A stretch of 64,000 nt of DNA from Nocardia sputorum (GCF_027924405.1 NZ_AP026978.1:3906001-3970000); one strand, 5' to 3'. Counted from the first letter of the stretch, positions 8,249-16,333 are shown. A program made the numbers and translations. The notes: generated by a model from the sequence alone, not told the origin.

Positions 8249-9499
8249 TCAACCGGAAGCGACCCCGAGGCGGCTGTCGTCCGGACGGACACGAAACATG
8301 TTCTCCCACTGCTGGTCCAGCCGCTGTTTGGCTTCGGTCAGCGGCACCGCGCCCAGCGTGCCGTGCTCGTGTTCGATGAGCAGATCGTATGCGCGGAGCC
8401 TGCGAAGCCCGTCGCGGATCCGGAAGTCGAAGGTCGTCCCCCACCACCGACTGAACCAGTCCTCGACCCGCTGATCGAGTTCGGCGGCGGTGAGCGGCCG
8501 GTCGGCCGTGCGCAGGAAGTGGTAGGCGAGAACGGCTTCCTTCACCTCCGATTCCTCGGCTGCGCCGAGCAGATGGTGGAACACTCCCGCGTCGTTGTCG
8601 AGATTGCGGAAGTAGAGATGTTCCGACAGCGTCTTCATCAACTTGATCTTGCGGTTCTTGAACTTGGAGAACTGCCGCACCAGGTAACCGCCGAAGGCCG
8701 CCAATCCGGCGCCCAGGGTGATCAGCGTGGCCTGATCCAGCCGTACGGATTCCTCGCGCAGCCCGGCCCAGAACGCCAGCAACAGGACAAGCGGCCCCAG
8801 CGAAGCCACCAGCTTGGTGACGACCACGACTATTCCGGAGGCCACTGCCGGCACCCCGATCAGCAGCTTGTCCACCGATCGCATCCGCACCCGAACGCTC
8901 GGATACAACATCTCGAGATCGTTGCTCGGAACGTTCCCGAACAGCTTCAGCAGCACACCGCCGTTGGGTCGATCCGCCACCGCATCCGGGCGCTCAGCGA
9001 ACGCCACGTACACGAGAACCTTGCTATAGCTGGTGAATTCGACGCTGCGGCGTCGCAGACCGAACAGCCATCGGACCTGTTCGGTACGCTGCGCCACTCC
9101 GCGCCGGAAGAACATCGCCGTCTCGATGTCGTCCTCGTCGATCTCCAATCGCACCTTCACCAAGGAGTGCTCGGCGAACGCCCGCTCGATCTCGGTGGCA
9201 TCGATGCGCGTGAAATCCGCCGCCTCGGCAAGCGCGACCAGTTCCCGCTCCACCCGCGCCCGCGCCGCGGCCCGGTCCTCGGGCGTAGCGGCACGGATCA
9301 CCCGCTCATCCTCCGCGGGATCGACCACGTGATAGGCGTCGAGCACCGCCTCACCCCGCATATGGAACTCATGGTGCACCATGGCCGCCAGCAGACGCGC
9401 GAACTCGGCGAACGACGCGCGTTCCGCATCGGGAAGCTCGTCGGCACATAGCGAGATCACCGCGCTCTTGCGGAACGGCAGGAAGTGTTCGGCATCCAT
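8249..9499 (-). CDS. DUF3754 membrane protein
   Basis: A 416-residue protein of the DUF3754/TMEM143-like family, whose function is unknown. The N-terminal 200 residues are soluble and charged. Two hydrophobic segments follow at about 225-265 (VPAVASGIVVVVTKLV, then LGPLVLLLAFWAGL) and a further one around ATLITLGAGLAAFGGYLV, ending in the conserved basic stretch FSKFKNRKIKLMKTLSEHLYF. The C terminus is soluble. ATG 9499 has GAGGAG 6 nt upstream, which fixes the start; the frame continues to 10117 antisense to the next gene but without coding character. It is convergent with the three-helix-bundle gene and separated by 109 nt from the erythromycin-esterase-like gene on the same strand. Confidence 0.88.
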   Translation of the reverse strand: MDAEHFLPFRKSAVISLCADELPDAERASFAEFARLLAAMVHHEFHMRGEAVLDAYHVVDPAEDERVIRAATPEDRAAARARVERELVALAEAADFTRIDATEIERAFAEHSLVKVRLEIDEDDIETAMFFRRGVAQRTEQVRWLFGLRRRSVEFTSYSKVLVYVAFAERPDAVADRPNGGVLLKLFGNVPSNDLEMLYPSVRVRMRSVDKLLIGVPAVASGIVVVVTKLVASLGPLVLLLAFWAGLREESVRLDQATLITLGAGLAAFGGYLVRQFSKFKNRKIKLMKTLSEHLYFRNLDNDAGVFHHLLGAAEESEVKEAVLAYHFLRTADRPLTAAELDQRVEDWFSRWWGTTFDFRIRDGLRRLRAYDLLIEHEHGTLGAVPLTEAKQRLDQQWENMFRVRPDDSRLGVASG

Positions 9500-9608
9500 C
9501 GGCAACTCCTCTCGACGGACCGGCCCGTCGGCCCCAACCCTATGGGGCGGATGGGCACGCTCGACGCACCCGCATGCCGCTGCGCGAAGACCCCGGGCTG
9601 GGCAGAGG

Positions 9609-10841
9609 CTACCGCCCGCCGGCGAACGATTGCGTCGGAGTGATGGTTCGGATGCGCAGAACGATGTCGAACCAGTCACCCAGGCCGGCACCGGTGATGT
9701 GGTGATCGGTGTCGTGGGTCGGGTCGTAGGTTCCGATGACGAGGCGGAGTTTCCCGGGTCGACGCAGCCACCGCTGAACCGCGCCCGCGGGAGCGGTCCG
9801 TAGATCGAGCAGGTAGTTCCCGAGGCCGGGTTGGTCGAGCACGCTGTCGACGAAGTCCGCCGACGGCGCGGGCACGGCGAGCCCGGCACGGACGCTGCCG
9901 TGATGGAAGGTGATCGCGACGGACAGGTAGCCGGATCCGAAGTGTTGTCGCAGCAGGAATCCCGTGCTCGGAAAGCTCTGTGCCATGGCGGCCACGGTGA
10001 GCTGCCGCGCGACGGCGGTGTTGGACACCCCTTCCCAGAACACGACCCGCTGTCCGGTGCGGTCGTGCCAGTCCGCGATGCGGCGAGCGGCATCGGCGGA
10101 CTCGGCGGCGAAGTCACGGCGGCCCGAGGCGGTGCTGTTCGCGTGGTATCGCACGATCAGGCGGGCCGCGTCCAGGACCCCGGGTGCGTCGGCGGCGCCA
10201 GGCAACGACTCGACCAGGGTCAGTGCTTCTGCGGCATGGTCGGAGAACGGGCGCCCGGGGTGGGTGCCGTTCGCGCGCTGGATGTGCTCACCCACCTGAT
10301 GGGCCGTGACGATCGGATCGTAAGCGGAGCGCAGATCTTCGATCCGATGCGGTGCGACCGTTCCGACGAACCGTGCCACGTGCTCGTAGTGCGATGGCTT
10401 GGCGGCCTCGGGAACCAAGCCGAACAGGCGCAGCGGATCGTGCGGATGCGCGACGTTGAACCGACGCGCCCACTCCAGGACAGCGAGCGTCTCGGCGGTC
10501 CGCCACGGCACCCACGCCTCGCCCAGGATCGCCCGTGGGTCACCGGCACCCGTCCGCGCGTAGTCGTCCATGGCCGCGACGACGGATTCGTCATCCAGCA
10601 GGGCGAGCGCCCGGAATCCCAGTGTCTCTACCGACAATCGCAGTAGGCGATGCGCAGTCGCGGACAGTTCGTGCCCGGCGCGGGTGGTTGTTCCGATTCC
10701 GACGACGACAGCGTCACCGGCCCGGTCCGCCAACGCCGCCAGATCCGCGAGCGGCCCGTCGGCACCGACCGGCGCGAGCGGGTGCGCGAAGTCACGGATC
10801 CAGCGCGCCGCGTCCGCGGCGTCGTGCGACTCGTGCGACAT
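9609..10841 (-). CDS. Erythromycin-esterase-fold protein lacking catalytic residues
   Basis: A 410-residue protein whose overall pattern follows the erythromycin esterase family (PF05139): an early strand-loop (VVVGIGTTTRAGHEL), LGFRALAL, the MDDYARTGAGDPRAIL and WRTAETLAVLEWARRFN segments, and a later strand VVFWEG. The residues that make the family catalytic are replaced. The GE-xx-H loop reads GIGTTT, the Glu of the second strand is Leu, and the AHNAH-type histidine motif reads EGVSNTA. It is therefore unlikely to hydrolyse macrolides and may be a binding or structural paralogue. ATG 10841 is preceded by AAGGG 5 nt away. It is divergent from the SnoaL-like gene across the palindrome at 10900-10927. 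Confidence 0.82.
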   Translation of the reverse strand: MSHESHDAADAARWIRDFAHPLAPVGADGPLADLAALADRAGDAVVVGIGTTTRAGHELSATAHRLLRLSVETLGFRALALLDDESVVAAMDDYARTGAGDPRAILGEAWVPWRTAETLAVLEWARRFNVAHPHDPLRLFGLVPEAAKPSHYEHVARFVGTVAPHRIEDLRSAYDPIVTAHQVGEHIQRANGTHPGRPFSDHAAEALTLVESLPGAADAPGVLDAARLIVRYHANSTASGRRDFAAESADAARRIADWHDRTGQRVVFWEGVSNTAVARQLTVAAMAQSFPSTGFLLRQHFGSGYLSVAITFHHGSVRAGLAVPAPSADFVDSVLDQPGLGNYLLDLRTAPAGAVQRWLRRPGKLRLVIGTYDPTHDTDHHITGAGLGDWFDIVLRIRTITPTQSFAGGR

Positions 10842-10899
10842 GATTGCCCTTCGGTGAGCGACCGCCACTCGCCGAACCGGCGTGGGCGTCGGAGACGGT

Positions 10900-10927
10900 A
10901 AACTACCTTTGTAAACAAAGATAGTTT
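10900..10927. promoter_or_regulatory. Large palindromic operator between divergent genes
   Basis: Arms AAACTACCTTTGT and ACAAAGATAGTTT are inverted repeats of 13 bp with a single mismatch, separated by AA. It is AT-rich in a GC-rich background and lies 59 nt before the esterase-like gene and 34 nt before the GTG at 10962 of the SnoaL-like frame. Placement and size fit the operator of a TetR-, MarR- or PadR-type regulator controlling both directions. The regulator gene is not adjacent. Confidence 0.7.
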
Positions 10928-11078
10928 GCTTTGATCGCAAAAGTAATTGAGGGAGCGGCGCGTGTCAACCACAGCCGGACAGGGGAACCGGCTGCGCTCG
11001 GACCATGCAGGTTCCTGCAGCGCGGTGTGCAACCTCTGCTCTTCCTCGAACAGTGCGGCGACGGCCATTCTGTGCCGT

Positions 11079-11501
11079 ATGGATCGCCTGGATGTCATCG
11101 AAACGTGCACGCGGATGGCGTGGTACGCCGATCTCCGCGAGTGGGACAAGCTCGCGGAGGTGTTCGCCGAGACGGTGACGCTGGACTACACCAGCCTCAA
11201 CGGAGGCGAGCCGGTCGTACTCACTCCCGCGCGGATCGCGACCGCGTGGCAGCAAGCGCTCGGTGGTTTCGCGGCGACCCAGCACCTGCTCGGCAACCAC
11301 CTGGTGAGCATCGAGGGCGACAGCGCGGTCTGCACCGCCTCCTTCCAAGCGACCCATCGCAAGTCGGCCCCCTATGGCGCGTCCCTGTGGACGCTGGGCG
11401 GTTCCTACCGTTTCGACCTCGTGCGATCCACCGATGGCTGGCGGATCACCGCGGTGGTGATGACGGCGCTATGGGGCGACGGCAACCGAGCGCTGCCGTG
11501 A
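11079..11501 (+). CDS. SnoaL-like / NTF2-fold protein
   Basis: A 140-residue cone-shaped alpha+beta protein of the SnoaL-like (NTF2 superfamily) type. It starts MDRLDVIETCTRMAWYADLREWDKLAEVFAETVTLDYTSL, the usual beginning of this family, and includes HLLGNHLVSIEGD and the final strands GGSYRFDLVRSTDGWRITAVVM. Members are cyclases, isomerases, dehydratases or ligand binders, and the substrate is not predictable. I placed the start at ATG 11079 where homology begins. A GTG at 10962, with a much better ribosome site (GAGGGAG, 6 nt), would add 39 Cys/Ser-rich residues and is a real alternative. It is followed 67 nt later by an alpha/beta hydrolase, probably in one operon governed by the palindrome at 10900-10927. 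Confidence 0.85.
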   Translation: MDRLDVIETCTRMAWYADLREWDKLAEVFAETVTLDYTSLNGGEPVVLTPARIATAWQQALGGFAATQHLLGNHLVSIEGDSAVCTASFQATHRKSAPYGASLWTLGGSYRFDLVRSTDGWRITAVVMTALWGDGNRALP

Positions 11502-11568
11502 GGGTTCGCGCAGCGGCCGGTGTGCCGGTGGGAGCCGATTCGAAACGCTACGAGGAGAGATCGAGGTT

Positions 11569-12441
11569 ATGAAGGTCGAATTCGACAGTGCCGGAGTGCG
11601 ACTCGTCGGCAACCTGTACTTGCCACCGGGCCAGGACCCGGCGCCGGGCGTCGCGGTGGCCGGGACCTGGACCAGCGTCAAGGAGTTGATGGCCGACCGG
11701 TACGCCGAGCGGTTGGCGGCACACGGTTACGCGGCGCTGTCGTTCGATTTCACCGGCTTCGGCGAATCGGCGGGCGAACCGCGGGACGTCGAATCGCCGG
11801 AGCGGAAGATCCGGGACATCCACAACGCGATGACCTTCCTGGCCGCACACCCGGCCGTCGACGCCACGCGGCTGGGCGCGCTGGGCATCTGCGCGGCGGC
11901 GATGTACATGTCCGCTGACGCGGCGGAAGACGCGCGGGTGAAGTCGCTCGCACTGGTGGCGCCTTGGCTGCACGACGCGGCCATCTGCGCACAGGTCTAC
12001 GGCGGAGCCGAGGCGGTGGCGGCCAGAATCGCGCTCGGCGAGCTGGCGCGGTCACGATTCGAGGAGACGGGTGTGGTCGACTACGTGCCGGTGGTCAGCG
12101 CCACCGACGAGCGCGCGGCCATGCCCTACGACATCGACTTCTACCTCAACCCCGCCCGTGGCGGAATACCCGTCTGGCCCAACCGGTTCGCCGTCATGTC
12201 CTGGGTCGACTGGCTCACCTACGACGCCATCGCACTGGCGCCGAAGATCTCCCAGCCCACGGTGCTCGTGCACAGCGAGCAGGCCGCGATCCCCGACGGT
12301 GCGCGCCGCTTCCACGCCGGGCTGGCCGGACCCAAGGACATCGTCTGGACTCCGGGCACCCAATTCGACTTCTACGACCAGGAACCACAGGTCACCATCG
12401 CGGTCGAAGCCGTCGCCGCCCACTTCGCCCGGACGCTGTGA
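11569..12441 (+). CDS. Alpha/beta hydrolase with Cys nucleophile position
   Basis: A 290-residue alpha/beta hydrolase of the dienelactone-hydrolase/YcjY-like group. The fold is clear: LPPGQDPAPGVAVAG, FDFTGFGESAG, then the nucleophile elbow LGALGICAAAMY with Cys108 in the usual Ser position, as in dienelactone hydrolases, and a C-terminal PKISQPTVLVHSEQAAIPDGA strand with D near 284 of the sequence end. The residue expected to be catalytic His (GTHFDFYD in homologues) is Gln265 here (GTQFDFYD). So the triad would be Cys-Asp-Gln, which suggests weak, altered or lost hydrolysis. ATG 11569 is preceded by GAGGAGAGATCGAGG. It is probably co-transcribed with the SnoaL-like gene. Confidence 0.87.
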   Translation: MKVEFDSAGVRLVGNLYLPPGQDPAPGVAVAGTWTSVKELMADRYAERLAAHGYAALSFDFTGFGESAGEPRDVESPERKIRDIHNAMTFLAAHPAVDATRLGALGICAAAMYMSADAAEDARVKSLALVAPWLHDAAICAQVYGGAEAVAARIALGELARSRFEETGVVDYVPVVSATDERAAMPYDIDFYLNPARGGIPVWPNRFAVMSWVDWLTYDAIALAPKISQPTVLVHSEQAAIPDGARRFHAGLAGPKDIVWTPGTQFDFYDQEPQVTIAVEAVAAHFARTL

Positions 12442-12472
12442 TCCAGCGGGACACTCGCTTGGGCGCGGCAAG

Positions 12473-12550
12473 ATGATGGACATTCGCCGATTCGAGTCGG
12501 TGTTCGTGGCGGTCGCGGAAGGCAAGCTGGTCGGATATCCGACAGGCTGA
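12473..12550 (+). pseudogene. Possible LysR N-terminal remnant
   Basis: A 25-codon frame reading MMDIRRFESVFVAVAEGKL and then a stop six codons on. The beginning resembles the first helix of LysR-type regulators (MDIRRLxxFVAVAExxS), but the helix-turn-helix and all downstream sequence are missing. It lies 31 nt after the alpha/beta hydrolase and antisense-adjacent to the next gene's stop. It could be coincidence. Confidence 0.25.
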
Positions 12551-12552
12551 GG

Positions 12553-13473
12553 TCAGAGCCAGTTGCGTTCCTTGGCCAGCAGGGCGGCCTGGAATCGGGT
12601 TCGTGCGCCGAGCCGGTCCATCAGGTCGGCGACATGGGCGCGGAACTTGCGCACCGAGACATTGAGCGCACGCGCCGCCGATTCGTCGGTGTCGTAGCGG
12701 GTCAGCGCCCGCAGGACCCGCCGCTCGTCGGGTGAGACCGGGAGTTGGTCCAGGTCGCGGGCGCGGTCCCAGATGCCGTCGAAGACCTCCGCGAGTATCC
12801 GGACCACACCGGTACGCCGGATCTGGAGCACACCCGTCTCCGGTGCGGAGAGATCGGCCGGCACGAAGGCGACCGACCGGTTGACCAGGGTCAGCGGCCA
12901 GACCGGTTCCGCCGTCACCCGGTGCAGCTCGCCGAGCGCATGCTGTCGGCTCGCGTGGGCCGCCTGCCGGGGATCGTCCAACGCGTGCGCGGGAAATACG
13001 GTGCGACTGCGCAGCCCGGCGATCAGTAGGCGGCCGTGCCGGACGGAGGCGAGCCGCGATTCGTCGTGCAGCACGTCGGTCCGCAGCGCCGAGAATTCGC
13101 CGGGACGATCCGTCAGCAGTGCGTTGATGCGCCGCGCGGTCTCCGGCCCGTTCGACAGCAGCTCGATCAAGCCCGCGGGCCGGCCGGTGCGCTGTTCCTC
13201 GCTCAGTTCACGCACCGCGTCCCAGGCGGCGGCGATGCCCTCGAACTGTTTCTGCGCCTGTGTGATCCGCCGCCGCACCAGAAGATCCACCGCGGCCGCC
13301 GGTGGCACCGCGGACAGGTTCTCGTCCACCAGGCCCAGCAGACGCAGTTCGGTGAGCACGGGCCCGACTGCGCCCGCCCCGCCCGCGCGCGAGGAGACGC
13401 TGGGCCGGGTGCGCAGCAGCTCCCGGTAGACGCGCTCCTGTTCGGCGGTCAGCCCTAGTCCGGTCAGGCTCAT
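12553..13473 (-). CDS. LuxR-type HTH transcriptional regulator
   Basis: A 306-residue regulator. The N terminus (LGLTAEQERVYRELLRTR, residues about 5-60) resembles the TrmB-like winged helix found in many actinobacterial LuxR proteins. The middle (about 90-230) is a PLD-like/sensor domain of unknown ligand. The last 65 residues (SPDERRVLRALTRYDTDESAARALNVSVRKFRAHVADLMDRLGARTRFQAALLA) are a LuxR C-terminal helix-turn-helix. It has no receiver domain. Its ATG overlaps the stop of the DUF2306 gene (ATGA), so the two are translationally coupled. The operon is probably driven from the operator region at 14241-14277 and hence by the divergent TetR protein. Confidence 0.85.
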   Translation of the reverse strand: MSLTGLGLTAEQERVYRELLRTRPSVSSRAGGAGAVGPVLTELRLLGLVDENLSAVPPAAAVDLLVRRRITQAQKQFEGIAAAWDAVRELSEEQRTGRPAGLIELLSNGPETARRINALLTDRPGEFSALRTDVLHDESRLASVRHGRLLIAGLRSRTVFPAHALDDPRQAAHASRQHALGELHRVTAEPVWPLTLVNRSVAFVPADLSAPETGVLQIRRTGVVRILAEVFDGIWDRARDLDQLPVSPDERRVLRALTRYDTDESAARALNVSVRKFRAHVADLMDRLGARTRFQAALLAKERNWL

Positions 13474-14204
13474 GCTCGGCGCGCGCCGGTGGAGACGAGT
13501 TCCGCGCGCCGGGGCGAACGTCCGCGTTCGAGCCACGCTTCGGCGATCAGCAGCGAGAGGGTCCATCCCAGCCAGGTGCCGATGCCGGCGATGGTCTGCG
13601 TCAGCAGTGTCTCGTCGCCGTGGAAGGACGTCTCCAGTCGCGGGCTCAGCACAAGCAGCAGGACTCCACCGAGCAGCCGGTTGAGCACGATCGACAAGGT
13701 CAGCGCGAAACTGCGGATCATCCAGCGGCGATGCTCGGCGAAGCGGCGCCGTCGCGCCATGCGCCAGCCGATGAGCGTGGTGATCAGCCACAAGGCCGCC
13801 AGCATGACGTTGCTGACGCGCGCGACGGGACCGAACGGACTGGTCGCCCCGACCACCAATCCGGCGAGCCCGGCGGGCAGCACGCCGGCGAAGACATACC
13901 AGCGGCCCAGCCGCCGATGGGCCGCCGGATGCCTGCGGCGGAACCACGGCCACACTTGGAAACCGCAGACCAGGATGGCGACCGAGCCGCAGATCACGTG
14001 CACGACCAGCATCGGATAATGCGGGGCGAACCCCGGGTCCGGTACCCGCGACCGGCCCGGATCCAACGTGAGATACGGCGGCAGAGAGAAGGCGACGAAC
14101 GCGAACGTGAGCACCAGCAGTGGCCCCACCCAGGGGCGCTGCCACCACCGTGGTCGATTCGGCTCGGACACGACGGAATTCGAAGGTCTGGCAGGAACTG
14201 CCAT
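13470..14204 (-). CDS. DUF2306 multispanning membrane protein
   Basis: A 244-residue integral membrane protein with about six or seven helices (PLLVLTFAFVAFSLPPYL; LVVHVICGSVAILVCGFQVW; WYVFAGVLPAGLAGLVVGAT; SNVMLAALWLITTLIGW; LTLSIVLNRLLGGVLLLVL; GIGTWLGWTLSLLIAEA). Conserved His residues (HVICG, RHPAAHRRLGRWYV) match the DUF2306 family, whose function is unknown but which may bind haem or metal. ATG 14204 follows GGGTGG by 6 nt. It is the first gene of a two-gene operon with the LuxR regulator (ATGA overlap) and is divergent from tetR. Confidence 0.87.
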   Translation of the reverse strand: MAVPARPSNSVVSEPNRPRWWQRPWVGPLLVLTFAFVAFSLPPYLTLDPGRSRVPDPGFAPHYPMLVVHVICGSVAILVCGFQVWPWFRRRHPAAHRRLGRWYVFAGVLPAGLAGLVVGATSPFGPVARVSNVMLAALWLITTLIGWRMARRRRFAEHRRWMIRSFALTLSIVLNRLLGGVLLLVLSPRLETSFHGDETLLTQTIAGIGTWLGWTLSLLIAEAWLERGRSPRRAELVSTGARRA

Positions 14205-14240
14205 GGTGAACCACCCCGGACATCGGAGACGACGTAGTAC

Positions 14241-14257
14241 TGCGTATCATATACGCA
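14241..14257. promoter_or_regulatory. Palindromic operator 1 upstream of tetR
   Basis: TGCGTAT, CAT, ATACGCA: perfect 7-bp arms. It shares the half-site TGCGTA with the second palindrome immediately to its right and lies between the divergent DUF2306 and TetR genes. A leftward promoter-like pair, TTGCGT and TATATG separated by 17 nt, overlaps both sites, so binding would block transcription. It is the expected target of the adjacent TetR protein. Confidence 0.72.
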
Positions 14258-14277
14258 TTGCGTAGGCGATACGCAAT
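14257..14277. promoter_or_regulatory. Palindromic operator 2 upstream of tetR
   Basis: ATTGCGTA, GGCGA, TACGCAAT: perfect 8-bp arms. With operator 1 this gives four TGCGTA half-sites in 37 bp, about 20 nt before the tetR start. Cooperative binding of two TetR dimers is a reasonable reading. Confidence 0.72.
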
Positions 14278-14296
14278 TAGATCGCTAGGAGCGAAC

Positions 14297-15022
14297 ATGG
14301 CTGACGAACTGCCGCCGGTGGCGCAGCTGCTGTGGGCCGGCGGCCGGCGGTCCGGCCGCGGCCCCCGGCCGGCACTGAGCCTGGACCGGATCGTCGGCGC
14401 CGCCATGGCCGTCGCGGACGCGGACGGCATCGGCGCGCTGTCGATGCAGCGGGTGGCCAAGGAGCTGGGCGCGGCCACCATGTCGCTGTACAGACACGTG
14501 CCGGGCAAGGACGAACTCGTCGCCCTGATGCTCGACGCGACCATGTCCGAACCGCCCGACCTGCCGCGCGGCGACTGGCGCGCGGCGCTGGAACTCTGGG
14601 CGCGCCGTACCCGTGAGCTGTACCTCCGTCACCCGTGGGTGCTGGCGGTCGGCACGAGCAATCGCTGCATGGGCCCGAACGAGGCCGCGTGGGGCGAGGC
14701 CGCGATGGCGGCGCTCATCGAGGCCGGGCTTCCCCCGCACGACATCTTCGAGATCACCCTGTCCATCAACGCTTTCGTCGGCGGCGCCGCCCGTCTGGCG
14801 ATCGATCCGACCCGAGGACGCGACGCGGCCGGGCACATCGGCCCGATCCTCGACCCGGCGATGATCCACCGGTACGGGCAGCCCGAGCGCTACCCGGCCA
14901 TGCTGGCCATGCTCGCCGCAGGTCCCCCCGACCACCGGGACACCGGCGATGTCGCGGAAGGCGTCTTCGAGTTCGGGCTGAGCAAACTACTCGACGGCAT
15001 CGCCGCACATCTCACGGGGTGA
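14297..15022 (+). CDS. TetR-family repressor (tetracycline-repressor-like C domain)
   Basis: A 241-residue TetR-family regulator. Residues about 35-80 form the helix-turn-helix (LSLDRIVGAAMAVADADGIGALSMQRVAKELGAATMSLYRHVPGKDEL), and the C-terminal ligand domain resembles the TetR_C_1 type (WRAALELWARRTRELYLRHPW, and later INAFVGGAARL). ATG 14297 has AGGAG 5 nt upstream; longer in-frame starts overlap the operators and are rejected. It sits 92 nt from the divergent DUF2306-LuxR operon with two palindromes between, so it very probably represses both itself and that operon. The ligand is unknown. Confidence 0.92.
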   Translation: MADELPPVAQLLWAGGRRSGRGPRPALSLDRIVGAAMAVADADGIGALSMQRVAKELGAATMSLYRHVPGKDELVALMLDATMSEPPDLPRGDWRAALELWARRTRELYLRHPWVLAVGTSNRCMGPNEAAWGEAAMAALIEAGLPPHDIFEITLSINAFVGGAARLAIDPTRGRDAAGHIGPILDPAMIHRYGQPERYPAMLAMLAAGPPDHRDTGDVAEGVFEFGLSKLLDGIAAHLTG

Positions 15023-15116
15023 TTTCCCGCCGGCCGAAGGGCAGCGGCTGCACAGTGTGCTGCAGGAAGCTGCAATGGCCGGGCCAAACCGGCCGAGTAC
15101 TGCAAAGATCGGCGAA

Positions 15117-15932
15117 ATGATCCTCGTGACAGGAGCGACCGGCAATGTCGGCGCGGAAGTTGTGCAGGCCCTGGCCACAACGGGAGAACCGGTGCGCGCG
15201 CTGGTGCGCGATCCCGCGCACGCCGTCGTGCCACGAGGCGTGACAGCCGTGCCGGGCGATCTCACCTCACCCGATAGCCTGAGTTTCGACGGGGTGCGCG
15301 CGGTGTTCCTGCTGCCGGGTTATCCGGGGGTCGCCCAGGCGGCCGCGAAGGCGGGCGTCGAGCACATCGTGCAGCTCTCCGGCGTTTCCGCGGGTACCGG
15401 GGACACCTCCAACGCCATCACCCGCTACATGATGGCCTCCGAGCAGGAGACCACCGAATCCGGTGTGGCCTGGACGATTCTGCGCCCGTGCGCCTTCGCC
15501 TCCAACGCTCTGCGCTGGCTTCCCCAGCTTCGCGACGGAGACGTGATTCGCGCACCGTTCCCCGAGGTGCGCACGGCCGCTCTCGATCCGCAGGACCTCG
15601 GCGCGGTGGCCGCCGCCGTCCTGCGTGACAACGGCCGGCACGGCGAAATCCTCTGGCCTACCGGGCCGGAGCCGCTCACGCCCGCCGAGCAGGTGGCGAT
15701 CCTGGCCGAGGCCACCGGCCGCGACCTGACCTGCCAGGGCCTCACCGACGAGGAGGCCCGCGCCGACATGCTCCGGACCACTCCCGTCGAGTACGTGGAC
15801 GCCTTCTTCGACTTCTACGTGCACGGGGCGATCGACGAATCCATCGTCCGCCCGACGGTGGAAGAGATCATCGGCCGCGCGCCGCGCACCTTCGGGCAGT
15901 GGGCCACCGCGCACGCGGACGCCTTCCGCTGA
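15117..15932 (+). CDS. NmrA/SDR-type NAD(P)-binding protein
   Basis: A 271-residue atypical short-chain dehydrogenase of the NmrA/QOR2-like group. The Rossmann glycine motif GATGNVG is at residues 6-12, followed by VRALVRDP, a basic-ended strand that favours NADP. The later segments VRAVFLLPGYPG, HIVQLSGVSAG and WTILRPCAFASN follow the family pattern, without the classical YxxxK dyad. It is either a quinone/NADPH oxidoreductase or a redox sensor. ATG 15117 begins the Rossmann strand, and the ribosome site is weak. It is 94 nt downstream of tetR on the same strand and may be in its regulon. A strong hairpin follows it. Confidence 0.87.
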   Translation: MILVTGATGNVGAEVVQALATTGEPVRALVRDPAHAVVPRGVTAVPGDLTSPDSLSFDGVRAVFLLPGYPGVAQAAAKAGVEHIVQLSGVSAGTGDTSNAITRYMMASEQETTESGVAWTILRPCAFASNALRWLPQLRDGDVIRAPFPEVRTAALDPQDLGAVAAAVLRDNGRHGEILWPTGPEPLTPAEQVAILAEATGRDLTCQGLTDEEARADMLRTTPVEYVDAFFDFYVHGAIDESIVRPTVEEIIGRAPRTFGQWATAHADAFR

Positions 15933-15942
15933 CGCCCAGCGC

Positions 15943-15981
15943 CGCGGACAGCCGGTGACGACGTCGCCACCGCTGTCCGCG
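15943..15981. terminator. Rho-independent-like hairpin after the NmrA-type gene
   Basis: CGCGGACAGC, a bulged C, GGTG, a ten-base loop, CACC, GCTGTCCGCG: a 14-bp stem with one bulge, starting 11 nt after the stop at 15932. There is no T tract, as usual for GC-rich actinobacterial terminators. Confidence 0.7.
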
Positions 15982-16102
15982 CCGGTCGGCGTAACTATCT
16001 GGAAACCCGGCATTTCGCTGCCCGCAACCCCGCATTACGATGCTCGTCCACCCTGTTGACGATTCTTACCGGCAGCGTCGCCTACCAGAAAGAACGTGCG
16101 CA

Positions 16103-16333
16103 ATGCGCAGTATGCAGGACCGTCTGGACGAGGTTCTCGAAGAATTGCAGCAGCTCGATCGCGCCGCCGACCTCGTCGTGATCGACCGGATCCGATGGCG
16201 GGTGGAACGACTCGAGGACGAGTTGCAGATCCAGGTCGCCGATCACACCCGCCGCTTCGAGTTGTTCGCGGTCATCCGGCAGGCGCGAGCGCTGATCGAT
16301 GACGCGCAATTGCGCGCCGAACGCAGCCGGTGA
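16103..16333 (+). CDS. Small coiled-coil protein
   Basis: A 76-residue, highly charged, all-helical peptide (MRSMQDRLDEVLEELQQLDRAADLVVIDRIRWRVERLEDELQIQVADHTRRF) with heptad spacing over almost its whole length. It has no known motif. Coding-like third positions and a purine-rich site before ATG 16103 support expression; ATG 16112 is an alternative start. Short conserved proteins of this type are common in nocardiae and their role is unknown. It ends 30 nt before the converging ABC operon, with a hairpin between. Confidence 0.6.
   Translation: MRSMQDRLDEVLEELQQLDRAADLVVIDRIRWRVERLEDELQIQVADHTRRFELFAVIRQARALIDDAQLRAERSR

Noticed and set aside
9609..10841. Macrolide resistance gene
   Set aside because: The catalytic residues of erythromycin esterases are not present.
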